A stretch of DNA of 64,000 bases from Novilysobacter_A longmucuonensis. GTDB lineage: Bacteria; Pseudomonadota; Gammaproteobacteria; Xanthomonadales; Xanthomonadaceae. The notes under the pieces were generated by a model. It made no database searches. It was not told the DNA's origin and saw only the letters and a list, made by a program, of their open reading frames with translations. The position numbers and the translations under genes are program-made. The DNA lies in NCBI RefSeq assembly GCF_046600735.1, contig NZ_JBJMAW010000007.1, forward strand, positions 1 through 64,000, read 5' to 3'. Below, in pieces: positions 23,974-33,380 of this stretch; position 1 is the first letter of the stretch, and each line of letters begins with the position of its first letter.

Positions 23974-26693
23974 ACGGGCGGCGCGCCGGCACCCAGGCAA
24001 GGTCTGGCGCGACCGGCCGGGACGAAGTGCAGGACCAGGTGTTGCAGGACGACGCCGAGTGGGCCGCGCAGGCGCGCGAGGCGATGGCCGCGGCCGATGC
24101 CGGCTTCGCCAGCCGGTTCGACGCCAGTGCCGACGACATCGACCGGCTGCTCGCCGAGCGCGCCGCCGCCGCCGACGTGCAGGTGCATGCCGCGTGGCAG
24201 CGCTGCATCCCGCCGGAGGCGCCGCTGGCGTTGTTCGCGGTTGGCGGTTACGGCCGCGGCGAACTGTTCCCACAGTCCGACCTCGACCTGCTGGTGATGG
24301 CCGAGCCGCAGGATTCGGCGGCGCATGCCGACGCGCTGGCGCGCCTGTTCGCGGTGTTGTGGGACGCCGGCCTGCCGGTCGGCCACGCGGTGCGGTCGCT
24401 GGCGCAGTGCACCGAGGCCGCGGCCGCCGACATCACCGTGCTGACGGCCCTGCTCGAAGCCCGGCCGCTGGCCGCCAACGAACACGAGCGGCGCGAGCTG
24501 CAGACCGCGGTGTCGCCGCGGGTCGCCTGGGCGCCGCAGGACTTCTTCGAGGCCAAGCGCGAGGAGCTGTACCTGCGCCATGCACGCTTCGACGACACCT
24601 CCGACAACCTCGAGCCGCACCTGAAGGAAGGCCCCGGCGGCCTGCGCGACGTGCAGACGCTGAACTGGATGGCGCTGCGGATCATCGGGACCGCCGACCT
24701 GGAATCGCTGATCGCGTTCGGCCAGCTCGGCGCCGATGAGGTCGCCACCCTGGAGCGCGAGCGCCGCGCACTGTCGCGGCTGCGCTTCGGGCTACACCTG
24801 GAGGCCGGCAAGCGCGAGGAGCGGCTGCGCTTCGACTACCAGAAGTCGCTGGCCGCGCGGCTGGGCTATGTCGATGCCGACGGCACCCTGGCGGTCGAGC
24901 ACATGATGCAGGGCTTCTACCGCAGCGCCGCGATCGTGCTGCGCATCGGCGAGCGCCTGCTGCAGCGGTTCGAGGAGCAGATCGAGGGCGAGGCCCGGCC
25001 CGAGCCGCTGGGCGAGCGCTTCGAGCTGCGGCGCGGCTACCTGTCCGCGCGCGGCCTGTCGGCGGGAGGCGGCGAGTGGCCGCGTTCGCCGGAGGACATC
25101 TTCGCGCTGTTCGCGACCTGGGCCGCGCCGTACGGCATCGCCGCGCAGGCCCGCGATGGCAGCAGCGATGCCGGTGCGCCCGTGCGCGGGCTGCATTCGC
25201 ACACCGCGCGCGCGCTGGCCGAGGCGCTGCCGCAACTGCCCTCGTATGCGGAGGCCGACCCGGCGCTGCGCGGGCAGTTCGTGCAGTTGCTGCGCGGCCC
25301 GCAGCCGGTGGAGACGCTGACCCGGATGGCGCGGCTGGGTGTGCTCGGGCGCTGGATTCCGGCGTTCCTGAAGGTTTCCGGGCGGATGCAGTTCGACCTG
25401 TTCCATGTCTATACGGTCGACCAGCACACTCTCGCGGTGTTGAAGAATCTCGCCGCCTTCGCCTCGGGCCGGCCCGACCCGCGCTTCGCACTCGCGCACC
25501 AGATCTGGCCGCGTCTGCGGAAACCGGAACTGCTTCTGCTGGCCGGTCTGTTCCACGACATCGCCAAGGGCTGCGGCGGCGACCATTCCGAACTCGGCGG
25601 CGACGACGCGCGCGCCTTCTGCAGCGCGCTCGAATTGCCCGAGGCCGACACCGCGCTGGTCGAGTGGCTGGTGCGCAAGCACCTGCTGATGTCGATGACC
25701 GCGCAGAAACAGGACATCGCCGATCCCGAGGTGATCCACCGCTTCGCCACCACCGTGGCCGACCGCGAGCGGCTCGAACACCTCTACCTGCTGACCTGCG
25801 CCGACATCGCCGGCACTTCGCCGAAACTGTGGAACGCCTGGAAAGACCGGTTGATGGCCGACCTCTACACCGCGACCCGGCTGGCGCTTCGGCGCGGGCT
25901 CGAGCACCCGCTCGCGGCCGAGGAGCGCAGTGCCGAAACCCGCGAGGCGGCGCACGCGATGCTGGTCGCATTCGGCTGCGGCGACGCCGAGATCGAACAG
26001 TTGTTCGCGCGCATGCCCGAGGCCGGTTTCCAGCAGGGCCGGGCGGATCAGCTCGCCTGGCAGGCGGCCTCGCTGCGCGGCATTGCCGAGGGCGCCACCT
26101 GCGTGCGCGCCCGGCCGGTGGCCGCGCACCCCGGCGCGCTGGAAGTATTCGTGCATTCGCCCGATTGCGACGGGCTGTTCGCCGCGATCGTCGCGATGCT
26201 CGACCGGCTTGGCCTGGCGGTCCAGCAGGCGCGTGTGCTCGACGGCCCGCACGGCACGATTTTCGATACCTTCGAGGTGATCCCGGCCGACCCGCGCCAG
26301 ATCCCGCCGGCCGAAGATGTCGAACGCGCCCTGGCCAACGCGCTGGGCGAGCCGCTCGATCGGATCAAGCCGGCGCGTCGCACGCTGCCGCGGCACCTGC
26401 GGCACTTCCGTTTCGCACCGCAGATCGGCTTTGACGCCACCGCGACCGGCCGCACCCTGCTGAGCCTGGTCTGCACCGATCGGCCCGGCCTGCTGGCCGA
26501 TGTCGCCCAGAGCCTTCGCAACCAGGCCATGCGCGTGCACGATGCGCGCATCGCGACCTTCGGCGAGCGGGCCGAGGACGTGTTCCAGATAACCACCGTC
26601 AGCGCGGAGGGGCGCGAGCAGCCGCTCGACGAACCGCAACAACAGGCATTGCGCGCGGTACTGCTCGCGCGCCTGGAAGGAGACGCACGATGA
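23970..26693 (+). CDS. glnD: bifunctional uridylyltransferase/uridylyl-removing enzyme
   Basis: GlnD senses glutamine and adds or removes UMP on PII proteins. From the GTG at 23970 (GTGA overlap with map) it is 907 residues. In order, it has the nucleotidyltransferase motif VGGYGRGELFPQSDLDLLV, a DLRDVQTLNW-type linker region, the HD hydrolase domain (HDIAKGCGGDHSELG), and two C-terminal ACT domains (around EVFVHSPDCDGLF and LVCTDRPGLLADVA). All catalytic residues of both activities appear intact. The stop overlaps dapD. The order map-glnD-dapD matches E. coli. Confidence 0.96.
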   Translation: MNGRRAGTQARSGATGRDEVQDQVLQDDAEWAAQAREAMAAADAGFASRFDASADDIDRLLAERAAAADVQVHAAWQRCIPPEAPLALFAVGGYGRGELFPQSDLDLLVMAEPQDSAAHADALARLFAVLWDAGLPVGHAVRSLAQCTEAAAADITVLTALLEARPLAANEHERRELQTAVSPRVAWAPQDFFEAKREELYLRHARFDDTSDNLEPHLKEGPGGLRDVQTLNWMALRIIGTADLESLIAFGQLGADEVATLERERRALSRLRFGLHLEAGKREERLRFDYQKSLAARLGYVDADGTLAVEHMMQGFYRSAAIVLRIGERLLQRFEEQIEGEARPEPLGERFELRRGYLSARGLSAGGGEWPRSPEDIFALFATWAAPYGIAAQARDGSSDAGAPVRGLHSHTARALAEALPQLPSYAEADPALRGQFVQLLRGPQPVETLTRMARLGVLGRWIPAFLKVSGRMQFDLFHVYTVDQHTLAVLKNLAAFASGRPDPRFALAHQIWPRLRKPELLLLAGLFHDIAKGCGGDHSELGGDDARAFCSALELPEADTALVEWLVRKHLLMSMTAQKQDIADPEVIHRFATTVADRERLEHLYLLTCADIAGTSPKLWNAWKDRLMADLYTATRLALRRGLEHPLAAEERSAETREAAHAMLVAFGCGDAEIEQLFARMPEAGFQQGRADQLAWQAASLRGIAEGATCVRARPVAAHPGALEVFVHSPDCDGLFAAIVAMLDRLGLAVQQARVLDGPHGTIFDTFEVIPADPRQIPPAEDVERALANALGEPLDRIKPARRTLPRHLRHFRFAPQIGFDATATGRTLLSLVCTDRPGLLADVAQSLRNQAMRVHDARIATFGERAEDVFQITTVSAEGREQPLDEPQQQALRAVLLARLEGDAR

Positions 26694-27745
26694 GTACCGG
26701 AAAGCCGGCCAAGAAGGCGGGCAGGAAGACCAGCAAGAGGGTCAGTGATAAGACTAGTAAGAAAGCCAGTAAGAAGGTCAGCAAGAAAGTCGGTAAGAAA
26801 GTAGGTGAGCCGGCTGGTAAGAAGGCCGGCAGGACGGCGGGCAAGACGGCTGCCGGTGCGACCAGGGCCGCCACCGGAGCGGTCAGGAAGAAGGCCGCGC
26901 CGGCCGGGCCGGGCCTGGACGATTTGCGGTTCATGATCGACAGCGCGTTCGAGCGCCGCACGATGCTCACCCTGGACGAGATCGAAGGCTCTACCCGGCC
27001 GGCGGTCGAGCGGGTGATCGCCGGGATCGAGAGCGGCGAGTTCCGCGTCGCCGAACCCGACGGCCAGGGCGGCTGGGCGGTCAACGAGTGGCTCAAGAAA
27101 GCGGTGCTGCTGTACTTCCGCACCCAGGACATGGAGCTGGTGGAGTCCTACCCGTCGCCGTTCTGGGACAAGGTGCCGGCGCGCTTCGCCGATTTCGACG
27201 AGGCTGCGTTCCGCCGGCTCGGCGCGCGCGTGGTGCCGGGCGCGATCGTCCGCCGCGGCGCGCACATCGGCCGCGACGTGGTGCTGATGCCGAGCTTCGT
27301 CAACATCGGCGCGCATGTCGGCGAGGGCACCATGGTCGATACCTGGGCCACGGTCGGGTCCTGCGCGCAGGTCGGCAGGCACTGCCACCTGTCCGGCGGC
27401 GCCGGTATCGGCGGCGTGCTCGAACCGCTGCAGGCCACCCCGACGATCATCGAGGACCACTGTTTCATCGGCGCGCGCTCGGAGGTGGTCGAGGGCTTCA
27501 TCGTTGGCCACCACAGCGTGATCGGCATGGGCGTGTTCCTCGGCCAGAGCACCCGCGTCTACAACCGCATGACCGGCGAGATCAGCTACGGCAGCGTGCC
27601 GCCGGGCAGCGTGGTGGTGTCCGGGCAGTTGCCGGCCCCGGACGGTTCGCATTCGCTGTACTGCGCGGTGATCGTCAAACAGGTCGATGCCAAGACCCGC
27701 AGCAAGACCAGCATCAACGACCTGCTGCGCGGGTTGGCGGACTGA
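26690..27745 (+). CDS. dapD: tetrahydrodipicolinate N-succinyltransferase with H1-like basic N-terminal tail
   Basis: DapD succinylates tetrahydrodipicolinate in lysine and diaminopimelate synthesis. Residues from about 76 onward are a normal DapD of about 275 residues: LRFMIDSAFERR, then GTMVDTWATVGSCAQVG, SGGAGIGGVLEPLQA and GARSEVVEG in the hexapeptide-repeat helix, ending KTSINDLLRGL. Residues 1-75 are an added tail with 24 Lys/Arg in 70 positions and a four-residue period (SKK-V/A, GKK-V/A), like histone H1 C-termini. The ATG overlaps the glnD stop and has a strong AAGGAG eight bases upstream, so the tail is probably translated. Base use in the tail is clearly richer in A than its surroundings. 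Confidence 0.95.
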   Translation: MSTGKPAKKAGRKTSKRVSDKTSKKASKKVSKKVGKKVGEPAGKKAGRTAGKTAAGATRAATGAVRKKAAPAGPGLDDLRFMIDSAFERRTMLTLDEIEGSTRPAVERVIAGIESGEFRVAEPDGQGGWAVNEWLKKAVLLYFRTQDMELVESYPSPFWDKVPARFADFDEAAFRRLGARVVPGAIVRRGAHIGRDVVLMPSFVNIGAHVGEGTMVDTWATVGSCAQVGRHCHLSGGAGIGGVLEPLQATPTIIEDHCFIGARSEVVEGFIVGHHSVIGMGVFLGQSTRVYNRMTGEISYGSVPPGSVVVSGQLPAPDGSHSLYCAVIVKQVDAKTRSKTSINDLLRGLAD

Positions 27746-27756
27746 TCCGGTCAGTT

Positions 27757-27832
27757 GTAGGAGCGGCTTCAGCCGCGATCCAGATCCTGGTCGCACGAGG
27801 TATTTCCAGATCGCGGCTGAAGCCGCTCCTAC
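27757..27832. repeat. REPIN-like inverted repeat
   Basis: Perfect 24-base arms, GTAGGAGCGGCTTCAGCCGC plus GATC at 27757-27780 and its complement at 27809-27832, flank a 28-base spacer. It starts 11 bases after the dapD stop. Confidence 0.9.
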
Positions 27833-27899
27833 AGCTCCGAGGGATGCCGATCTGCATCGGGATCCGGCCTTCGCGGGGGTGACGGCAAAGGAGGCAGGA

Positions 27900-28292
27900 A
27901 TGACAGCCATACAAGCAGGAACATCATCAATGATCACCACCCTCTACGGCCTCAGCAACTGCGACACCTGCCGCAAGGCGCGCAAGTGGCTGGACCGCTT
28001 CGGTATCGAGCACAGCTTCGTCGATTACCGCGACAACCGGCAGACGCCGGAGAGGCTGACCCAGTGGAAGGATGCGCTCGGCGGCTGGGACGCGATGGTC
28101 AATAAGTCCTCCACCACCTGGCGAAATCTCGCGCCCAACCGCAAGACGCCCGGCTCGGACGCGGAGTGGAAGCTGTTGCTCAAGGAATACCCGCAGTTGA
28201 TCCGCCGCCCGGTGGTGGTGACTGATGAGGGCGAGGTGAGCCAAGACTTCAGCGACAACCGTTTCAAGCAGCGCTTCGGGGTCGATACGTGA
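27900..28292 (+). CDS. ArsC/Spx-family thioredoxin-fold reductase
   Basis: The product has the ArsC/Spx fold with TTLYGLSNCDTCRKARKWL near the start, carrying the redox-type Cys-x-x-Cys, and LIRRPVVVTD in the usual C-terminal position. The ATG at 27900 follows AAGGAGG by five bases and gives 130 residues; an inner ATG at 27930 would give the more compact family N-terminus. In E. coli the equivalent gene yffB precedes dapE, as here; its biochemical role is not settled. The stop overlaps the dapE GTG. No arsenic-resistance genes are near, so a dedicated arsenate reductase is unlikely. Confidence 0.85.
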   Translation: MTAIQAGTSSMITTLYGLSNCDTCRKARKWLDRFGIEHSFVDYRDNRQTPERLTQWKDALGGWDAMVNKSSTTWRNLAPNRKTPGSDAEWKLLLKEYPQLIRRPVVVTDEGEVSQDFSDNRFKQRFGVDT

Positions 28293-29449
28293 GCGCCGTA
28301 CTCGAACTGACCCGCGATCTCATCGCGCGCCCCTCGGTCACGCCCGACGACGCTGGTTGCCAGGCATTGATTGCCGGGCGACTGGAGGCAGCCGGTTTCC
28401 AGTGCGAGCACCTGTGCTTCGGCTCGGTCGACAATCTGTGGGCCGTGCACGGCGGACAGGCCGGAGAGGCCTCGGGCCCGACCCTGGTGCTGCTGGGCCA
28501 CACCGACGTGGTACCGCCGGGTCCGCGCGAGGCCTGGGCCAGCGATCCCTTCGTGCCGGAGATCCGCGATGGCGTGCTGTACGGCCGCGGCGCGGCCGAC
28601 ATGAAAGGCAGCGTGGCGGCTTTCGTCATCGCGGCCGAGCGCTTTGCGGCCGCGCATCCGCAGCATGCGGGGAGGCTCGCGGTGCTGCTGACCTCAGACG
28701 AGGAGGGCAATGCGATCGACGGCGTGCGCCGGGTCGCCGGCCTGTTCCGCGAACGCGGCGAGCGCCTGGACTGGTGCATCACCGGCGAGCCTTCATCGAC
28801 CCGGAAACTCGGCGACCTGCTGCGCGTGGGCCGCCGCGGCAGCCTGTCGGCGACGCTGACGGTACGTGGCGTGCAGGGCCATGTCGCCTATCCCGACAAG
28901 GCACGCAACCCGGTGCACCTGGCGATGCCGGCGCTGAGCGAACTGGCGGCGCGGCAATGGGACCAGGGCTTTGAAAGCTTCCCGCCGACGAGCCTGCAGA
29001 TCAGCAACGTCCAGGGCGGTACCGGCGCGACCAACGTGATCCCCGGCGAGCTGCGCGTGCTGTTCAACCTGCGCTACAACCCGAACTGGCACGCCGAGCA
29101 ACTGGAGCGCGAATGCGAGGCGTTGCTGAGCGCGCACGGCCTCGACTTCGAGCTGGTCTGGCATCGCAGCGGCGAGCCGTTCCATACCCCGGAAGGCCCG
29201 CTACGGCGGGCGGCGCGCGAGGTGCTGGCGCAGTTCGCCGGCGCCGCGCCGGAGGAAAGCACCGGCGGCGGCACCTCCGATGCGCGTTTCATCGCGCCGC
29301 TGGGCACCCAGTGCATCGAGATCGGCCCGGTCAACGCGAGCATCCACAAGGTCGACGAGAACGTGTCCGTCGCCGACCTGGAAGCGCTGCCGGATATGTA
29401 TCTGGCCCTGATCGAGCGCATGCTGCTGAAGGCACCCGCCACGACCTAG
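28289..29449 (+). CDS. dapE: succinyl-diaminopimelate desuccinylase
   Basis: DapE removes the succinyl group added by DapD, yielding LL-diaminopimelate. The 386-residue M20 peptidase-family sequence has the metal ligands in LLGHTDVVPPG, RGAADMKGSVAAF, TSDEEGNAIDG and the C-terminal IEIGPVNASIHKVDENV, plus the dimerisation domain in the middle. The GTG start overlaps the previous stop (GTGA). It closes a plus-strand run that holds two lysine-pathway genes. Confidence 0.96.
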   Translation: MSAVLELTRDLIARPSVTPDDAGCQALIAGRLEAAGFQCEHLCFGSVDNLWAVHGGQAGEASGPTLVLLGHTDVVPPGPREAWASDPFVPEIRDGVLYGRGAADMKGSVAAFVIAAERFAAAHPQHAGRLAVLLTSDEEGNAIDGVRRVAGLFRERGERLDWCITGEPSSTRKLGDLLRVGRRGSLSATLTVRGVQGHVAYPDKARNPVHLAMPALSELAARQWDQGFESFPPTSLQISNVQGGTGATNVIPGELRVLFNLRYNPNWHAEQLERECEALLSAHGLDFELVWHRSGEPFHTPEGPLRRAAREVLAQFAGAAPEESTGGGTSDARFIAPLGTQCIEIGPVNASIHKVDENVSVADLEALPDMYLALIERMLLKAPATT

Positions 29450-29460
29450 CCTCCGCTTTT

Positions 29461-29530
29461 GTAGGAGCTGCGTGAGCTGCGACCGCGCAAGCGTCCGTCG
29501 GGACGAAATCGCGACTCACCTCGCACCTAC
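29461..29530. repeat. diverged REPIN-like inverted repeat
   Basis: A left arm GTAGGAGCTGCGTGAGCTGC and a right arm ending CGCGACTCACCTCGCACCTAC form a diverged relative of the GTAGGAGCGG family. It lies between the converging ends of dapE and the acylase gene. Confidence 0.7.
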
Positions 29531-29539
29531 AGATGCCTG

Positions 29540-31972
29540 TCACTTGGCGGGCGTCAACCGCAACTGGTGCCGCGGCTCACCCGGCAGGAACGGCGTTGCG
29601 CGCCCGTGCACCCAGTCCTCATGACCCGCGCCCCAGAACGGCGACAGCGGATGCCCGCTCTGGCCGCCGGGCATGTGCGCGATGCCGTCGTCCTCGTGGC
29701 CGGGTGCGACCACCATGCGTTGGGATGCGCCGAAGCCGGGCCCCTGCACGCGCGGCATGTGGGTGTCACCGGGTAGCGGGTCGTCCGGCATGCACAACGC
29801 CGACTTGGCGAACGCCGGCAGCGCGCCGGCCAGCGGATGGCAGATGTGCGCGGTGTTGCGCTCGCCCCAGGTGCGTTCGGCCAGCGGACCGCGGCCGCCG
29901 AGTTCATCATGCAACGCCTGGGCGGCGTCCTCGAACAATGCCTCCCAGGACGCGAACCGGCGTGGCAGCAGGTGCGCCGGCTGTTGAGTCACCAGCGGCC
30001 ACGCCACGCCCTCCAGTTGCGCCAGCGCCGGCATTTCGAACCCGTCACCCAGCGCCACCTGGGCCGGCGCGGTCAGCCCGTCGGCAATGCGCTCGTGTAC
30101 GTTCAGGCGCCAGGCCCGCACGAGCCGGTAGCTGGTCGCGTCGACCGCGGCGCGCCCCTGCCAGTCCTGCGCCGCGGCGGCGAGTGCGCGTAACGCCGGG
30201 GTCGGCGACGCCTCCGCCTGCGCGTGCAGCAGCATCCACCAGCGCTGCAGGAACAAGGCGCGATCGTCGAGCTGGATCGCCAGCAGGTCGCCCTCGTCGA
30301 ACAGTCGCTCGGCGAACAATCCATTGCGGATCTGCGCTGCTCGTGCGCCGAGCGCATAGCCGCCATCGCCGATCCGTTCGAGCATCTCGCCGCCGACCAC
30401 CCGGTTGTTGGCGGTCCACAGCCGGCCCGATGGCGGGTCGACCAGTGCCGGGCTGTCGCTCGTGGTCAGGGACCACGGCTCGCAGGGCGGGTCGACATCG
30501 GGCTGCAGCGACGCATGCGCGGGCGGCGCGCGCTCGGCCGGCGCGTGCTCGGGCGGAGTGCCGGCGACGAGCTGCCCCCTCGGGCAGCTTTCCGTGTGTT
30601 GCGGCAACGGGCCGAGCAGCCGCCACGCGATCCTGCCATTGCTGTCGCCGATCACCAGGTTCTGGGTCGGGATGCCCGCGCCATCGGCAGCCTGCAGCGC
30701 CTGGTCGAGCGAACCGGCGTGCATGAACTCGCTCAAGCCCAGCGTCAGCGAGCTTGGCAGATGGGCCGCCCAGCGCAACGCCAGCGTGCTGCCGTCAGGT
30801 TCGCGATGCAGGATCGGGCCCCAGCGTGTCTCCTGGACCGGCAACACGACGTCCTCCGCGCCTGCGACTTCGATGATCTCGCGCGTCGTGGTGATTGCTG
30901 GGCAAGCCCGGCCCTGTGCATCGCAAGCGGGCTGGAGCTGCCAATCGAGGAAATCGCCGTAGCTGTTGGTGAAGCCCCACGCCACGTGGCCATTGCTGCC
31001 GACCACCACCGCGGGCAGCCCCGGCAGGGTGAAGCCGCTCGCGTCGACGTGCCCGCCGGGCGCGCGCGGGTCGGGATAGCGCAGGCGCGCGCGAAACCAG
31101 ATGTTCGGCGCACGCAGGCCCAGGTGCATGTCGTCGGCGACGATCGCGCGGCCGTCGCGGGTCAGTGCGCCGGCGACGGCGAAGTTGTTGCTGCCGGTGA
31201 CCGGCGGGGGCGGCAGCGCGGGCAGATCGGCATCGCGCGGCGCCGGCAGCGTGCGCAGGTCGACCTGCCCGGCGTCCGGCAGCACCGCATCGCCGCGTGC
31301 GGCGCCGATCAGCGGCGCATCCCAGCGGCTGCCGTCATGGGTGAGCAGCGCGAACAGCGCCGGCGGCAGGTGCGGCCGCATCCGCCACAGCGCCAGTTCG
31401 CGCGCGTTGCGTGCATCCTGCAGGTCGAAGTACATCGCATAGCCGGTCAATGCCGAGTCCGCCAATTGCCACGGCTCCGGCTCGGCGCGCAGCAACAGGT
31501 ACGGCCAGGGCCGGGTGTCCAGATCGGCCAGGCCGGCGTTGACGCCGTCGACGTACGCCTGCGCCATGGCCCGTTGCTCGCCGAGGATGGTGTCCAGGTG
31601 CTCGCTCACCCGCGCCCGCATGCGGTGCACCCGTCGTTTCCGATCGGTTTCCAGCGCGACGGCGCCAAACAGGGCAGCCAGTTCGCCCGCGGCGGTCCGG
31701 CGCATGAGGTCCATCTCGAAATAGCGCTCCTGCGCATGCACGTAGCCGAGAGAGCGCATCGCGTCGGCCTGGCTGGCCGCGTCGATGGTGACCACGCCCA
31801 GGGCGTCGCGCTCGATGCTCACCGGAGCGGCCAAGCCGCGCACGGCGAGCTCGCCATCCAGCGCCGGCAGGCTGCCGCGCAGCAGCCACCAGGCCGTCGC
31901 CGCCACCAGCACAGCACACAGCAGGAGCAGCGCCAGCACGAGCAGAGCGCCACGTTTGAATCGTCGGATCAT
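29540..31972 (-). CDS. penicillin acylase-family Ntn hydrolase
   Basis: The 810-residue precursor starts with a membrane-spanning signal anchor (residues about 8-30). The alpha chain contains GYVHAQERYFEMDLMRR, typical of penicillin and acyl-homoserine-lactone acylases. The autocatalytic junction is at TG|SNNFAV, making Ser261 the N-terminal nucleophile of the beta chain. WGFTNSYGDFLDW and WTANNRVVGGEM continue the family pattern. Such enzymes hydrolyse amide bonds of beta-lactams or acyl-homoserine lactones. Which substrate applies cannot be read from the sequence. The gene stands alone on the minus strand, 374 bases from the next gene upstream. Confidence 0.92.
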   Translation of the reverse strand: MIRRFKRGALLVLALLLLCAVLVAATAWWLLRGSLPALDGELAVRGLAAPVSIERDALGVVTIDAASQADAMRSLGYVHAQERYFEMDLMRRTAAGELAALFGAVALETDRKRRVHRMRARVSEHLDTILGEQRAMAQAYVDGVNAGLADLDTRPWPYLLLRAEPEPWQLADSALTGYAMYFDLQDARNARELALWRMRPHLPPALFALLTHDGSRWDAPLIGAARGDAVLPDAGQVDLRTLPAPRDADLPALPPPPVTGSNNFAVAGALTRDGRAIVADDMHLGLRAPNIWFRARLRYPDPRAPGGHVDASGFTLPGLPAVVVGSNGHVAWGFTNSYGDFLDWQLQPACDAQGRACPAITTTREIIEVAGAEDVVLPVQETRWGPILHREPDGSTLALRWAAHLPSSLTLGLSEFMHAGSLDQALQAADGAGIPTQNLVIGDSNGRIAWRLLGPLPQHTESCPRGQLVAGTPPEHAPAERAPPAHASLQPDVDPPCEPWSLTTSDSPALVDPPSGRLWTANNRVVGGEMLERIGDGGYALGARAAQIRNGLFAERLFDEGDLLAIQLDDRALFLQRWWMLLHAQAEASPTPALRALAAAAQDWQGRAAVDATSYRLVRAWRLNVHERIADGLTAPAQVALGDGFEMPALAQLEGVAWPLVTQQPAHLLPRRFASWEALFEDAAQALHDELGGRGPLAERTWGERNTAHICHPLAGALPAFAKSALCMPDDPLPGDTHMPRVQGPGFGASQRMVVAPGHEDDGIAHMPGGQSGHPLSPFWGAGHEDWVHGRATPFLPGEPRHQLRLTPAK

Positions 31973-32346
31973 GGATTCCTCCCCGCCGCGAGCTTAGCCG
32001 ATGACCGGAGCTGCCCGGTCCGCCGCGAAAGGCCGCGTTCTACCCCGCGATGCTTGTAGGAGCGGCTTCAGCCGCGGCCGGCGCCCATCGAAGATGCCAA
32101 CCCCCGCAGTGCTTTCGAAGTCGACCAAATATCCACATCCGCGGCAGCGAAAATCGAGCCGCTCAGACGGGCACTCCTTTGCCGAAGCGATCGTTGACCC
32201 TCGCGAGGCACTGTTGATGGTGACCGGCCCGGCCGAACGCCGGTCTTCAGCTCCGCGCCTAGCAGGCGGATCCGCGCCTCGGCGACGTACGGTGATCCCG
32301 TCACCCGGCCGCTCCAGGGCCGGTCCGAGCTGTGAGCGGCCCGGGT
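31973..32346. other. 374-base intergenic region with a single repeat arm
   Basis: An isolated GTAGGAGCGGCTTCAGCCGC lies at 32056-32075 without a nearby complement. Minus-strand frames here lack any recognisable domain, and I see no gene. The stretch should include the acylase promoter. Confidence 0.5.
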
Positions 32347-33210
32347 CTATTTGCCGCCGGCAGTCAGCCGCGCGATGTCCTTCCTGACCGCCTCCAGTCC
32401 CGGTTCGAGCGCGGCGCTGCGGCGGTAGTCGGCGAGCGCATCCTGGGACTGTCCGCGTTTTTCCAGCAACTGGCCGCGGCGCCAGTACGCGCCTCCAATG
32501 GATACGTCGTCGGGCAGTGACTCGTCCATCGCGATCACGCGCTCCAGGGCGGCAATGCCCGCGTCGATGGAATCGCCATTGATGGCTGCGCGGCGGCCGA
32601 GCGCGTACAGCAATCTTGCATCGTCGGGCGAGCGGGCCAGCCCGTCCTCGAGCACCGCCGATGCCGCGGTGGTCTGTTCTGTGCGATCGAGCAGCCCGAT
32701 GAGTGCTCGGCGGTAGCGGGATTCTCCAGGCGCCAGCCGCACTGCGGCGCGCAGTTCGCGCTCCGCTGCAGCGCCTTCCAGCGTAAGGGCGCGAAGATAG
32801 TGGCCGCCGGCCGGGCTGCGCTCGGCAAAGCTTGCGATCTCGGCGGCGGCCTTGTCCTTGCCGCCTCCCATGAAGCCGGGCGCCAACGTGTAGAACTGCA
32901 CGAGCCCCTCGCGGGCGCCCAGGTGGTCCGGGTCCAGCCTCGCCGCTGCCTGGAATGCGTCGCGCGTCTTGATCGCCCAGCCCGGTTTGCGCAGCAGGCT
33001 CGCCTCCATGGCCATGCGTCCGTAGGCCTGCCCCGCGTGGTACCAGGCTTCGGCGTCCTTCGGGCGCGCAGCGACGGCGTGCTCGCCTGCGGCGACCGCC
33101 GCGTCGACCGCCGGGTCGCGGGCCCATGCTGACGTGCTAAGGACGGCCAGCAGGGCGGCGGCCAGTGCCGCGCGACGGATGGTGTTGCGGGACGAACGCT
33201 TGCGGTGCAT
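32347..33210 (-). CDS. secreted TPR-repeat protein
   Basis: The 287-residue product begins MHRKRSSRNTIRRAALAAAL, a signal peptide with cleavage likely after TSAWA. The mature part consists of TPR-like helices (AEAWYHAGQAYGRMAMEAS, ESRYRRALIGLLDRT, GAYWRRGQLLEKRGQSQDAL). The ATG at 33210 has GGAG six bases upstream; an ATG four codons earlier (33222) has AGGAGG ten bases upstream and is nearly as good. The protein is probably periplasmic and binds partner proteins. No specific role is evident, and its neighbours do not suggest one. Confidence 0.8.
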   Translation of the reverse strand: MHRKRSSRNTIRRAALAAALLAVLSTSAWARDPAVDAAVAAGEHAVAARPKDAEAWYHAGQAYGRMAMEASLLRKPGWAIKTRDAFQAAARLDPDHLGAREGLVQFYTLAPGFMGGGKDKAAAEIASFAERSPAGGHYLRALTLEGAAAERELRAAVRLAPGESRYRRALIGLLDRTEQTTAASAVLEDGLARSPDDARLLYALGRRAAINGDSIDAGIAALERVIAMDESLPDDVSIGGAYWRRGQLLEKRGQSQDALADYRRSAALEPGLEAVRKDIARLTAGGK

Positions 33211-33380
33211 TTCAGTCTCCATTGAAGTTGCGCCTCCTAGGCCATTCCCGGCGGTCATCAGAGCCTGCCGAAAGTTCTGCGGTAACACAACGGCGCGCGC
33301 GGGGTGCCTCGATCCTTCCGGTAGAAGTGACGGCAAGGAGCGAGGGAATGTTGCTGTTGCCTCACTGGTGAGGCAGAAGC

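Noticed and set aside
27900..28292. Arsenate reductase linked to arsenic resistance
   Set aside because: Only the ArsC/Spx fold is visible; the neighbours are lysine-pathway genes and no arsR or arsB is present, matching the yffB-dapE arrangement instead.
31994..33127. 377-residue minus-strand frame overlapping the TPR gene
   Set aside because: It is out of frame with the signal-peptide TPR protein and has Arg/Gly-rich noise composition.
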